Source: Lithospermum erythrorhizon (taxonomy: Eukaryota; Streptophyta; Magnoliopsida; Boraginales; Boraginaceae). Taken from it: a stretch of DNA of 64,000 nucleotides. Within the stretch, counting starts at the first letter, position 1. Every line of letters starts with the position of its first letter. Of the stretch, positions 43,075-55,850 are shown in pieces. Under the pieces are notes generated by a model that searched no databases, was not told where the DNA came from, and was given only the letters and a program-made list of their open reading frames with translations. The stretch is taken from positions 308,824-372,823 of the forward strand of contig JADFUC010000517.1 of NCBI GenBank assembly GCA_019722365.1, written 5' to 3'. The translations under genes and the position numbers were made by a program.

Positions 43075-45535
43075 TGCTACACCTTAAGTCGATTAAATAA
43101 TTATATCTATATCGGTTTTTGTGTGGGACCCGGAGATAGTATAAATAATTTCGAATAAAATCGATACCGAGACTCAGACATAAGTGAGTAGTATTTTATG
43201 TCAATGAAATTTTACATTTAGAACTGGGGTTTTACAAATAAATTTTAATACTAAAAGTTTGAGAAAACCCAAACCAAATCCGTGGGGACCTTACACCATC
43301 CTAAATATCTTCCACCAACCCCACTATCTCCTCATTCTTATCACCAAACTCATCCTCATCCCCTTCCCCTCTCTACCTTCCGGCCAGGATCCTCTTCCCC
43401 TCCCCCTCCCGGTGAAAATTTTCACTTCCAATTCTTTTGTGCTCAAGACATTTGGGGTGCTGATTTTCATCTTGCCCTCATCATCTTCTACTCATTTAAA
43501 GAAAAATTGGAAACTTTGGTGATATTTCTAAGATTTTGTAAGTTTGACTTTTGTTGACTTTATAAAAAATTTGAATTTTTTTTTTTTAAAGTTTAAAATG
43601 GTATAGAAGTATCCTAAGTTTGAAATATGTGATTAGTAGTGATTATCATAATTTTAGCTGAAATATATCGATTGGGTTAGTTGACTTTAGCGACTTTTTC
43701 TAAGTTTCTTTAAATTGTATTCCTTCAATACACAAGCATGAGACTTTCATATAATTGTTTCTGAAATCTAGAGTCGATGTTTTGGCTGTTGATTGCAGAG
43801 ATATCAATAAGGAGCTAGATTATTCCAAGTTGAGAAGAATTGAGTTTTTGAATTAAAGGTTACTATTATAATCGACAATTAGTCGGAGAATTTATCATTG
43901 GATTGGATTAGAATTTGATTAAAGCAGCATGGCCGAGGTGTGGGATTTATCGGCTTAAAACGGGAATTGAAATGGTTGAAGTTTTGTCGCTTTTATTAGT
44001 CGTTAAGACACGCCAGTAATCGCTCCACCTGTGAGTTGTGCCAAGCAATTAGAATAAGCGATAAAGTTCCCAAATTTTTGTAAAGCTTACTAGTTTGGTG
44101 TTTTAATGATTTATACGGTATATTCATTCGGTCATGACATGTGTAATAATCAGAGATTTAAGGAGGAAATTATATTCTTATGATATATCAATAATCGGGT
44201 AGTTTTGCTGGACTATGATTCTATATCGGGTCATTGTTTACATTTAATCTTTTAATTGGGATTTCTTGTAGAATAAGTTTAAGAGGATGTTATTAATCGG
44301 AAAGTAACAATGTATATAATTGTTGATATGAAATAGCCTCGACCTAAGACGTAACAGATATTCTAGTTGCTTTCACTTATACAGTACAAATTCACGATAG
44401 GAACCTTTCTTTATATACATACTATGATTATATATTCAAGATGTGTTTGTTGCGGGAGACCATATCGGTATGTATAATGATGTTACGGTGATTGTTGTTA
44501 CTGATCATGTTACGTAGATTGTTGTTACTGACCATGTTACGATCGCGCGGAGTATAGTTGTCGCTGACATTATACCACGCGCGTCAGAGGCGGTCAGGTC
44601 GCATGCGTTGTGTATCATATGTCAAAAAGTAAGTGATTCTTTTTTGCAGTTGATTTTCTCTCTTTTTCTCTGCTTCCTTTGGGGCGGAATGATACGTGTA
44701 TATATACATTGCGCGAGTAGCCTCGAATCGAGTGCTTGCACATATGTATATTATGCGAAGAGCCCCGAGGCGATTTGAGGCTCGCTAGCGCGAGGCGATA
44801 CTGGAGTAAAGAGCTCCGCCGGGAGGATCGCGATGTATATATATGTGCGCTGGGCGATGCGGTGTATATCGGGTGGAGTGATTGGAGTGATTTGGACGGA
44901 GGTTTGATGTTGTACATTTTTCTGACTAACCTTTATCAAGGTTTGTGTTGCTCATTTGAATGAATATTTGGATTGTGCGACGCTGATGGCTACAAGAGGT
45001 TAATGTTATACATATAAGTTTTATTATATAATTATGATTATATGATTACCATTTGTATTTTATCTTACTAAGCTTCACAGCCTACTCCCTATTCTCTTTT
45101 GGCGATGCTTATGCCCAAATATATAATTATGATTATATCGTCGAGCTTGCTGAGGAGCTACGCCGAGAGACCGCAGCATTAAGATCGTGCGAGCGGTGGC
45201 GCATAGAAGTCAATGCTAGCCTTTCTAATATCTTTTCCTCATGTTTTGTTGTTAGAACCCTATGTTGTAAATTACGGGTCAGCACAGGAACATACTATTA
45301 TTATGATGTATCATGGATACTAAGTCAGTACCGTTATTGTATATTTCTGTGGTGATCTATGTTTGTATTGTTGTTATGTTATCTTGGGATGTGTTGTTAG
45401 ATCACCGCGACGAATAAAGAGTATTATTATTTACACGAATGAATTCTTTTTATGTCATATCCATCGACCGGTGATCGCGCATTGTGTTGTCGATGATCTT
45501 AACCTTTAGGGCGACACCAAGGGTTGTCGTTATAG
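43075..45535 (+). mobile_element. Tekay-family LTR (apparently solo)
   Basis: Colinear with 17984-20550 from cttaagtcgatt to the terminal block ending near ggttgtcgttata. Also related at its start to the LTR at 61711. No polypurine tract, gag or pol flanks it. Left flank taaac (43070-43074) and right flank gaaac (45538-45542) could be a damaged target duplication but do not match exactly. Contains a 3-copy ~27-bp repeat at 44460-44560. Confidence 0.65.
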
Positions 45536-45994
45536 AATGAAACAGCTGCTTCAATCAAGCGAATCCTTCATCTACAAATAGTTCTAGGCGTGCTCACAAG
45601 CTCGCATGTGAATGGCTCAACAACAATAAAAATTTCAACCACTTCACCCCTAGTAGAAGAAGTAACAATGGAATCGGCGCATGTCTTGGATCATCGCCCT
45701 TCCTGTTCCACAACTGTTCTACCTTGACCTCAAATCAATGTAATAGAAGTGGCAGAAAATTAACACTAAGATATATCTTGGTATCTCTAATGATAAATGA
45801 CCCAAATGGCTTCTTCACATTTTTCAGCGGTTAGATCCAGCTATCACGAGACTACCTTATCAATCTTGAGAATGATAGTCCTGATTGCATTGACACTCAA
45901 ACATCATTTTCTCTTGTTTCTTTCGGTGAAACAATTTATACTTACTCTCTCCTACTTAAAGAGCTTTAATTTTTCTCGTTATAATTGTTATTGT

Positions 45995-46170
45995 TTTATT
46001 ATTATTATTATTATTATCATCATTTTTATTATTATTATTTTTATTATTATTATTATTATTCTTGTTATTCTTGTTATTATTATTATTTTACTTATTATTA
46101 TTCTTATTATTAATATTATTTTTATTATTATTATTATTATTTTATTACTATTTTAATTATTATAATTATA
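45995..46170. repeat. (TTA)n / (ATT)n microsatellite
   Basis: About 175 bp of interrupted TTA/ATT trinucleotides on the plus strand. The apparent 119-codon open frame across it encodes mostly Ile and Leu and is only the translation of the repeat. Confidence 0.95.
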
Positions 46171-48843
46171 ATGATAATTATAATGAGTGGATGTTTGTAA
46201 GAAAATTACGGGAGGATAAGTATGTAAATTCTCGACTTATCACTTTGATTTTCTTAAAAGTGAAAATTAAGTTAAAGAATTTTAACTTAAAAATTTGTTA
46301 AGGATTTTGATAAGATCTTAATTTATTCAACCCTTAAAATATTTAGTTATCAAACAAACTTAACATAAAAAGTGCTGAATTAATTAATTTTAAGTTCTTA
46401 ATGATTTTAACAAACATGCCCTAAGTGTTACAAAAATATAGAATATCTATCCAACGAGAGTAGAATTTGAAATGTCCTTAGAAAGTTTTTTGCATGTATT
46501 GCCATAAAGATTATCGAAGTCCGCAACCTCTTCAGGTTTTGATAATTGAAGTAATGTGGTTTGGTCAACCATCTAATGTTATTGAATCGATCAAGGAAGA
46601 GTTGCACAAGAATAAAACAGAAGATACATATTTGTTAAATGATCAATCAAGCATGAATAATTATAAGGTAAACGTATAAGAACAAAATTTAGAAGACAAA
46701 GTACATTCCGACATTGTTGTGTTAACACATGATAATTTGAATGCGAGAAAGGTCTAACATGGCAACGTATTGTCTATTCCTAAATATTTCACTGAGCAAT
46801 GTTTCTACATATCAAAAACGTTATCGGGATCAATTAAAAGGCTTAGTTGGTTTAACTTAAGTGACAATTTTTGAATGGCGAACTAAGAGAAGCTGCTACA
46901 AATGTAAGATTGATATTGAAGACTGTGATTTGAATTATATCTTCACATAAAAAAATTGTTGGATGTGAAGAATAATTTCAAATCTAGACGTGGCGTCAGG
47001 CACTATAGACCGAGGAAGCACCATACAAACCACCCGATGAGCTTTTGTTTAAAAATTGGGTACTTTCATCAAGAGTTAACCTCCCGACCGACTCATATCA
47101 GACGCGGGCAATTTGGCTTCTTGTTTAGGAAATAAGATCTTTGGTATATTGGGATTAGATTTTTAACCTCTATCTACTGTAAGCATATAAATATCTACAT
47201 TGCTAAGTCTTTCATATAAAAGAGCACAAAAGTCATATATGAGCTACACAAGGACATACTTTGTTATTAGCGTTGTTATATCTATAAGAAAACACATGAG
47301 AGAAAATATCATATACAGATTGAGTACTTCTCGAGTATTGTCAGCGATTATACATGAGATTAGTGGATTTGTACTAGACTGAATTAGATTTGACATTGAT
47401 GATGAACCATGGTAGTTTTTAAAATGGAATGAAGTATGTAACTTATATGGCAATTGACATGTATGTTTACAAGATCACTAGGATTTTGTAGCTGAACAAA
47501 TCTAATGCTACCATCAGTCAAAATTCAATCATAAAGTGGAATGAGAGTGTTCAAAATTAACAACACGAAATTGGGCATTGAAGTCGTTCAATTTCAGCAC
47601 TGTAACTACCAACTAAAAGTGTATGTTATATACTTATTGATTAAACAGAAAAATGGTGGAAGGTGTGGATGTGTATATAACAAACTTAGTCTGAGAGTCC
47701 TAAAAATAAGGTCCTCACATGGGTTTCTTAGTTGGAAATATACGAAGAGGGTCGATTATTCCCTTGGGATCGTGGTGGCTCCATGTTAGTATTTCCTGCC
47801 ACTGAATCTTTCCACATGCTGTCCTGTACCCATGTGCTTAGTGCCACCTCTCCCTGACTTCCTCCCAGCCACCAAGTTCGTTATTATGTCAACCAGTATT
47901 AATGTGTTAGTAAAATACCAATATAATTATATATATAGTTTTGTTGGAAAGTTATCTGAATAATTCGACATTTTATTATGTTATTGTGTGTAACAGTGTA
48001 ATTAGTAATAGAGAGTGGTGGAACAAAAAAATTTCATAAGAAAACGGATAACTTACTATACATGTAAGTGAAAATATTACTCCGTAAAATTTAAGTGCTG
48101 AAGGGTAAAACCTTTGAAAGACTTAATATATATAGTTTTTGAAAAAATGTTAAATTATATAATATTTTTCAAAACGACCTACGCTCCTTTCCTTAGTTCG
48201 TCCGTTGGTAATATATATACAAGAGACGAATTTAATATATTAGTAGTGGGCGTTCGTCTACTTTAAAAAATATAATGTTTTGGATAACCATAAAATACAT
48301 ACAAAAGTAATACATAAAATTACTATTATTGTTATTTTTTAATATGAAATAATAAGTAATAGAAAAATAAAAATAAATAAATAATATATAATTAAAATGT
48401 TATTATTATTTTTTTTAATTTTTGTGTATTTAAATAAATATTTCTGCTCATCAATTTTAGAACTCACTCACAATTATAATCGATAAAAGCAATACTCCAT
48501 AGATAAGGTCTTACAATTTTTTTTTAAATTGATAATTACTATAAAAATTGATCTCAAAATCTCATCATTATAAATAATATTGCAACTACTAACTAACCTG
48601 ATTATATAAATTGTTTGTTACAGAGTATTCTTTAGTATAATCAATGTCTGTCATCCAACCTTCATCAATACCATCACACATAACAATATCTGGTTCCAGT
48701 GGACACGTAAACAAAATTGACAGCTAACTCTTAAACGGAATATCATTTAGATTTAGAAGATATTTATAAGATTCCTCAAAAGCAAATTTTCAATATGAGT
48801 TAATTATCAATTTGAAATTAATTATCAATTTGAATTCAATAAA

Positions 48844-49177
48844 TGTGATCAAATTGCGATTTGATCCCAATTAGTAGCCGTGTTGTAGATTTTGTGTCTA
48901 ATAGTGTACATGATATTGCAATTTCTTCCATATAAAATGTATATACTGCTTCCGCCTGGGGACGCTTCCATGCTAATAAGCACAGCTTCAATAAATAGTA
49001 TTAATGATATCTAATTTGTCCCAACAAACGGCCATTAATTGCTTCCTCTGGGACGCCCACGCCATGCTTAACGTTTCATCAACTCGACGACCTCAAATTT
49101 GCACTCATATACACTATCAGAGACAAAGGTTGCAACACTGTTACTAACTAAAACCTAATCGCAATTCGATCACAACA
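48844..49177. mobile_element. Inverted-repeat element, MITE-like
   Basis: The left arm 48844-48915 (tgatcaaattgcgatttga... gtgttgtag... taatagtgtaca) is matched in inverse by the right arm at about 49105-49177 (tatacactatcag... gcaacactg... aatcgcaattcgatca), with roughly 80 percent agreement by eye. The loop is about 190 bp. No open frame is present. Flanking target duplications were not identified, and the true ends may lie further out: ggactacaatttttatgtag at about 49201-49220 resembles the inverse of a CACTA end. Confidence 0.55.
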
Positions 49178-50052
49178 CTTATTTTGACCAAATTGAAGGC
49201 GGGACTACAATTTTTATGTAGGGACGACCAAAGAATTGTCACAACAAAAAATGAGCAAACCATAAAAATAGAGAAGATGAACCAAATAATTTTTAAAAAC
49301 TATATATAATTCTTTTTTGTAATAATAGATATCTACTTTTCAAAAATTTGATTGTCCCTGTTGGATATGTAAAGCCTAACTAATTGATTGAAATCTAATT
49401 TGGTAGTTACTTGGTGATCATTTAGGTTTATATATGAAATTATTTTCTCACTTGATAGTTTCTTGTATGAAAAAATTTTCATTAAATTATTTGGTGTCAA
49501 AGTTGGTAGTTTCTAGTATGAAAATATTTTTTTATTAGGTTACTTGTGAAAATTATATAAATTCATGGAAAGAGTAGTTTATCATTAGTACCTCAGAGTT
49601 ATAATAATAAAATAGTCTTGTATATTTATGTGGCCTTAAGAATTATAATAAATAGTTTTGAAGGAATATTTTGAATATTTTTGAATCTAATAACACTCCT
49701 TCCGAATTTTGATAACTTAATAACACTCCTTCGAATTTTTCTAATTAATATTTTTATGTTTTAAGGAATATTTTGGATAACTTAATAACACTTAAATATA
49801 ATATAAAAAAGTTATAAATAAAACACGACAACCATGTAGATATACTACATCAAACTAAATGTCCATCGAGATACAAATATTACTCTAACAATTTAATATC
49901 ATTTGACTAAATATATAAACTAATTGATTATCAACATAAGATCACCGAATTATTTCGCTTACGCTTCTGCTAAATTGGTATTTAAAAAAAAGTTAATAAT
50001 TTAAATTTTTTGGATCCCAATATATAAAATTCATATCTCAGAGAAAATTAAA

Positions 50053-50289
50053 TAAAAATAATAAAAATAATAATAATAATAATTTCACTAATGATATGAT
50101 TATTTAACTAATATTTATTATAATAATAACAATAGTTCTACAAAAATATTAAAGAAGAATAATAATAATTCTACACAAATCGATGATTATTTAACTAATA
50201 TTTATTATAATAATAATAACAATATTTCTACATAATAATAATTCTACACAAAACATATGATCATTTAACTAACACCTATAATAATAATG

Positions 50290-50327
<38 letters not shown>

Positions 50328-50354
50328 TAATAATAATAATAATAATAATAATAG
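50053..50354. repeat. (AAT)n microsatellite with embedded ~75-90 bp tandem repeat
   Basis: ATA/AAT runs at both ends enclose three copies of a unit starting gattatttaacta (50098, 50185, and gatcatttaacta at 50259), each followed by an AAT run and ttctacacaaa-type sequence. Confidence 0.85.
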
Positions 50355-50399
50355 TCTAATACAAAGAATAATTTACTATTTATAGTGGTACAATAAAAA

Positions 50400-52500
50400 T
50401 CCATCGCTGGGGAAAATCAATGTATAGGTTTTATCAAATCGAAGAGAGGATCGATCAGCCTAAACTATGAGTCCGTAAGGTCATCAATTTATTCAGCGAG
50501 ATGTCCGGCTCGCTTTGGCTTCGACTTGAGCTTGATATGCTGTACGAGTTCGGCTGACTGTAGCTTAACTCAGTTCTCGACTTCAGCCGATTCCTGAACC
50601 GGATGGGTTCTCTATCACGAGTTGGATATGTGTCCTCGGCCTCGATGGACTAAAACTTGGTCCAGACTTGGATATTGTCCCGAGTCGGGGAACCCAGTGC
50701 CGTCTCCCTGTCAAGGCATGGACTTGGATCGTGGTCTGTGACTGATCTCCGCCTATTTTAGACTGACGGACTTTACCGCAAGCCGCTTGCGCTGGGCTCG
50801 ATGTCGACGTTGCATCACATTCTCAGTTGACGGTGTAGCTCGAGAGGCTACTAACTCTCATGTGGGATTTGACCGAGGACTTTGTTTAAGTTTTTGAAGC
50901 AAATATGTTTCTGTTTCGCACTACAACGACGTTAGCAACAGGTCACAGGTAGTTGTCGATGATTAATATGAAGCGAGAGTTCAAACCTTGTTTTTGGATA
51001 ACGATCAACTGCATAAGGGCTTTAGCAAATGTTTCGCCTAATATCTAGCTATAGGCGCTGAAATGCTTAGTTTGTTCCTATATTTGAAGCTTGATATGTC
51101 AATGACACCTCGATATCGATCAAAGGTTCATAGCTTATTTGAATAATCAAGGGTTACGTAGCTTAATCTTGAATATTCAAGTGTTCTTGAGAAATTTGAA
51201 TCAGATTCGACGATTTGCTTCAAACTTATTCTCACGCTCAGGTGTTTTCCAGCCACCCAGGGATTCACTAGGTGGTGGTTTGCTAGTGGTTTTGGGTATT
51301 TTGTGGTGGTTTGGTGGTGATTTAAAATTTTAACTTGGAGAAATCTCGAGGTTTTTTTGAATCTTCCTGATTTTTGGAGTATCGGGATTTGTGGATCCTA
51401 TTTTCCTGGTATATCAGCTTTGAATATCATTTCCTCTGACATCGGATTGTTTTGTGTGGATCACCATCTTAACCGCTGCATTTTGAGGTAAAGATCTGGA
51501 TCGTTGATTAAAAAGCATAACTTGATCATCAAGTAACCTAAAATAGGAACCTATTTTAAGGTCCTTGGACTTTTGGAGCTTTTAATTTTAACCCCAAACT
51601 TCCTGGAGTCTTTGTTTTAAATCCCGATCTTTCTAGAGTCTTCATTTTAAACCACGTGGCTTCCGGAACTTCCATTTTGTACCATGGCCGAAATTAATCA
51701 ATAAAATTGCGGATCTTTTGATTTCGAACCCTAATTTTAATTAACATTTAATTCGGGGCTATTTTCTCGCGAATCCTATTTCGGGTTTAAAATTAGGGTT
51801 AATTAATATAAAATGCTTATTTTAACTTCGATAAATTTCAGGGGCTTAATTCCCGAGAACCCTTGGTTTAATCGAGAACCCCAATTAGCCACGAGGCATA
51901 TTTTAGTAGCTTGATTTTAATTAATTTGATTAATTCATCCTAATTAGCCTCGAATCAAGCAAAGATACATAGTAGGTGTCGGGTTCGACCCGCATGCCTC
52001 CCCGCTTCCAATACATGTCGGTACTCAAGGGTCTTCACGCTTTATTTATGCATATGGCACGCAAGCATCCCTTTATAACCCGACATCCGGCCCTTGTTCG
52101 AATTTGTCGATGAACGGTCAGATGTTAGACCGGCTTTTGACGGAATTTGTTACCCATCTTAGTCTTCGTTAACCTGTCCTCTACAGAGGTTCATTGCGGA
52201 TTAACTATATTTAGACTTGAACTTGCATTCGGTGCCAACTACGGTTCTAAGATTTCAGATTTATTTCTATTTATATTATCCGAATCCTTCGTGGATTTAA
52301 TGTAATTTAATATTTGCATTTTGAACATGAATTTAAGTCATGCTAATTACTTCATCACGGGTTTTAGAATTAATTATTTTTAATTTTAGAATTTAATTTA
52401 AAATTAAACTCTATTTTTTCGTAATTTTTGGGTCCGTATCGGTTTATTTAATTAACCGATAAATGTTTGAGATAAATTTTCATGTGATAATTTTCGCCAT
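50400..52500. other. Unclassified, probably LTR or leader sequence of another gypsy element
   Basis: A 2.1 kb stretch with higher GC content than its left flank and no recognisable gag or pol. It includes repeated asides such as attttaaccccaaacttcctggagtc and attttaaaccacgtggcttccgg (51580-51670), Trp/Gly-like ggtggtttgg runs near 51270-51320, and gggtccgtatcggtttattt near 52430, all common in plant LTRs. It does not resemble the Tekay LTR at 61711, so it is not that element's own 5' LTR as far as I can see. The following protease text starts abruptly near 52510. Confidence 0.4.
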
Positions 52501-52516
52501 TTCCATTTGAGCTTTC

Positions 52517-53579
52517 GATTTTGATCTTATCTTAGGTATGGATTGGCCGGGAAAACATCATGCCGCTATTGATTGCCATCGGAAGGAGATTACTTGGGGT
52601 TCGGGAGACCGATATCCGATTTCCATGGGGACAAAAAGGTTTTGCCTTCGAAGTTTTGTATCGCACTCGAGGCTGGGGAGGTTGATGCGTAAAGGATGCG
52701 CTGGGTTCCTAGGATATGTGATTGATTTGAATAGGGAAAGAGGGCGATTGTAGGATGCGCTGGTTGTTAGAGAGTTTGAGGATGTCTTTCCCGGTGAAAT
52801 CCACGGATCAAGTAAAGGTAGGAGATCGAATTGCTATTGAGATTATTCCCGGTACCGCACTCACCTCTCTTCTTCCGCCTGCATCGGATGGCTCTAGCAG
52901 AGTTACAGCAATTCCGGACTCCGCTTTAGGAGTTGTTGGAGAAAGGATTCATCGCACGGAGCGTATCTCCAAAGGGGCGCACTCAGCCATTGCTAGAAAA
53001 AAAGAAGGATGGTTCAATGAGGTCAGTGTATCACTATGCGCTTGAATAAAGTGACCATTAAGAACCCATACCCATTGCCCGCACTGACGACATTTGTTTG
53101 ATCACCAAGGATGCCAAGGTGTTCTCAAGATTGATTTCAAGGTCCGGGTTATCATCAAATAGATCAAAGCGGGAGCGATATTCCGAAATCGGGCTTTCCG
53201 ATCTCGCATGGGCATTATGAGTTTATAGTGATGCCATTTGGACTAACGAATGCACCGCGACTTTATGGATTTAATGAACCGGGTATTTCGGGAGTATCTA
53301 GATGAGTTTCAGGCGGTATTCATTGATGATATTCTCGATATATTCCGCAGGGAGGAACATGGTAGGCATTTTCGTGATCGTGGCTGAGGACCTCGGTGAC
53401 AAGACCAAATTGTATGCCAAGTTTCTAAATGTGAGTTCTCGTCATGTAAAGTGCAATTCCTAGTCATGTGATTTCTCGCGAGGGTATTGCTGATCCACGT
53501 ATGTGGAGGCCGTGAACATCATTGGCCCCACGAGCGACGGAAGTAGGAGTTTCTCAAGAAGCTGTTACCATATGAAAGT
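52517..53579 (+). pseudogene. Tekay-like protease end and reverse transcriptase, broken
   Basis: FDLILGMDWPG begins at 52517 (end of the aspartic protease), followed in frame by HHAAIDCHRKEITW, then GYVIDLNRE. The linker FEDVFPGEIH is at about 52785. RT pieces follow: MRWSMR-like text near 53010, NKVTIKNPYP (53045-53075), VFSRLIS/GYHQI-like (53120-53150), MPFGLTNAP (53230-53260), and the catalytic F-I-D-D at 53319-53330. GHVISREGI-like text lies near 53465-53490. The RT ends at 53579, where the Athila LTR starts. At least ten frame changes are needed to follow the domain. Confidence 0.8.
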
Positions 53580-54729
53580 TGATAAGTGTTTATTATATAG
53601 TGTTTTGAGGCCCTAATTGCGTATTAGCTGATGTTATTTTTACCTTAATCCGATATAATTTGCACTTGTTTTCGTTTTATTTGAGTTTAGGCAATTATCG
53701 GTTAAAGTGAAGGAATCGGGCTTTGAATTGAAGATATGAGCAGTCCACTAAAATTTACATGAGTCATGATCCAAGAATAAGTGATTCGGCCCATTAATAT
53801 TAGGGAAATTATGGCAACCTAATAAAAGAGAAGGAGTTGTAGTGAAAAGTGGATATCTCTAAATTTCTGTAAAAAGAAGTCATCATCTTTGTTGGAGCTA
53901 CGCACTATCGGAAGTTGGCGCAAGAATGGTAAGCTTAATTACATATCGCGCACTGCTGTTGGAGTTGATTACTTTAATCGTTCAATAATTTTAATTCAAG
54001 ATATTATTGTTATGATGAATGCCATTAATTTCATTAATTTATTTATGTCTTTTATTATGAACTAATTTATTATTAGTCGACCACGATGTAGTCGATCGGA
54101 TGATTTGATTTTCTTGGAATTAATTTAATTTTAGTTTCATAATTCCCCATTATCGTGTATAATTAGTATTTAATATTTCGATATCAATATTAAGTCAAGT
54201 CAGATAAGTGATTAATTGTTAGAAATAGGGTTATCACTTACTTAATTAATAATCGAACACATGTTTCAATTACTACAGATATAGGTAATGCCATGTGCAA
54301 TTTAATAAGCATAGTTATTAAAAAGATCTCCTTATTTTAAGCTATCATGTAGATATAGTTAGTTTCTTAGAGACTTAATTGGTGTTAACCGAGAAGTATT
54401 ATCAATCGTATGTGAACGCTTTTGTTACGAACTAATAAGCACTACTGTGTAAGTCAATCTCACGATCCGACGAACGTGGTCCTTTAATTATATTTCTAAT
54501 TATTAAGTAAGATTCACTTTTGTGCATTCATTTAGTATTAGCTAATTTAATTGCTCAGTAATTTAGTTAAGTAGTCTGGGGATCTAAATTTACTTCCTTT
54601 AATTATTAGTTAATTAAGTGATTAAGAAAAGACCTCGTACTTATATCGATTTATGGTACGATACTGCTCTTATTCATTATACTACTGACATGACCTGCCC
54701 CGACCCGAACACATAAATTTGTGTTGTCA
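53580..54729 (+). repeat. 5' LTR of Athila element
   Basis: 1150 bp, close in length and order to the solo LTR at 11653-12800 and to 58621-59604. It begins TGATAAGTGTTTATTATATAG and ends CATAAATTTGTGTTGTCA, with the tRNA-Asp primer site at 54732-54745 beyond it. Confidence 0.88.
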
Positions 54730-54731
54730 AG

Positions 54732-54748
54732 TTGGCGCCGTTGCCGAA
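54732..54748 (+). promoter_or_regulatory. Primer binding site (tRNA-Asp type) of Athila element
   Basis: TGGCGCCGTTGCCG is complementary to the CGGCAACGGCGCCA 3' end of plant tRNA-Asp. It sits two bases after the LTR end. Minus-strand DNA synthesis would start here in a living element. Confidence 0.85.
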
Positions 54749-54853
54749 TTTCGATACTACTAATATTAGTTTAATTTCGTTCCTTAACTTAGCTAGTTTT
54801 ATTATATTATTGTTTTAGCTGTATTTATTTCTTTCTTATACTATTATTTTAGC

Positions 54854-55850
54854 ATGACCCGCTCACATCATTTTGGAGAATTGTTCTTTGATCCAGAGAT
54901 TGAGAAAACAGCTAGGAAACTAAATTCTGAGACTCGAAGAAGAAACGCTGAAAGTTCATCTACCATGGCCAATAATAACCCAATACTACTTTAAGTGCTT
55001 GATGTTCACGGGGATGTCGATGTCCCGGTTCCTGGATGACTTTCAGGATTATGCATCGCCACATCGAGGTTAACTGCCACATGCCTCAGCCACCACCAAT
55101 CAATGCCAATAACTTGAGTCAGTTTCTCCGTGACCAATCCAACATGCGGCTAATCATGCGCACCATCACACTGGTCACGCAAGACCCTAATGAGCATTTA
55201 GTAAATTTCATGGAGGCAATACTCTAAAAGTGAACGGTGTTCGGCCGATCCTATCCACCGATCAAGAATCCACCAAATCGTTATGAAACGACATCAAGGT
55301 TTTTAGCAAGATGAAGATGAAACGGTTGGGCAGGAGGCTTCGGGAACCGCTTCTGCCGCCTACTTGTAAAGCCGCCCCAATCATAGCTTTCCTCGACCTT
55401 TATTTGGTGCAAATCTTCCATAATGGGTTGACACCAAGCACCCCCACTATATTGGGATGTCTCTCGGAGGAGCTTTGATGTTAAGACTGAATAAGCTTAT
55501 ATCTTATTGGAGGAATTATCACATCAACACAGCCCCTCTCTCGCCGCATACATACCAGAGAGTGGTCAGTCCCGAGATTACGAAAGACAAAGTTCTGAAG
55601 CACATGTCGCCTCCCTCACAATTCCGCTTGTGAGCAACTACGCAACGGACACAAGCAACATCGCAATATGTTTCCACCGTGGTACTCTATGCGGTGGTAA
55701 TCATGAAACTCTATCTTGTCTTCGAGGCCCTAAGGCAGCAGCTTCAATATGCATCCAATTTCAACCGATACAGTAATTTGGTGCTTTCTCCAATAACTAC
55801 AATAATAATTGGAGGAACCACCTCACTTTCTCTGAGTAACAACCAAATGT
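54854..55850 (+). pseudogene. Athila gag remnant
   Basis: Starts MTRSHHFGELFFDPEIEKTAR at 54854; the DPEIE(R/K)T motif opens Athila gag proteins. Later pieces are DPNEHLVNFMEAI (55184-55222) and the domain that normally follows it, broken by stops at 55226 and beyond. Gag would package the element RNA. The frame is interrupted at least five times before 55850. Confidence 0.75.

Larger units (their letters stand above)
45536..50400. other. Intergenic region with simple repeats, no gene recognised
   Basis: Contains a (TTA)n array (45995-46170), an inverted-repeat element (48844-49177), a three-copy minisatellite (50098-50285) and an (AAT)n array (to 50354). Open frames of about 60-80 codons at 46494-46679 and 47541-47789 show no known domain. 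AT-rich homopolymer and TTTAAA-type sequence fills 47900-50050. Confidence 0.5.

Noticed and set aside
45797..46156. 119-codon frame encoding a hydrophobic Ile/Leu-rich protein
   Set aside because: It is the translation of the (TTA)n microsatellite plus flanks, without start context or similarity.
46470..47800. Possible gene fragments in short frames (about 60-80 codons)
   Set aside because: No domain, splice pattern or similarity could be supported.
51966..51985. gggttcgacccgcat as the B box of a tRNA gene
   Set aside because: No acceptor stem, A box or anticodon arm can be placed around it; it appears to be LTR-like sequence.
52538..53045. Two adjacent open frames as an independent host gene
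   Set aside because: They are in-frame pieces of the Tekay protease, linker and RT start, with neighbouring pieces in other frames.
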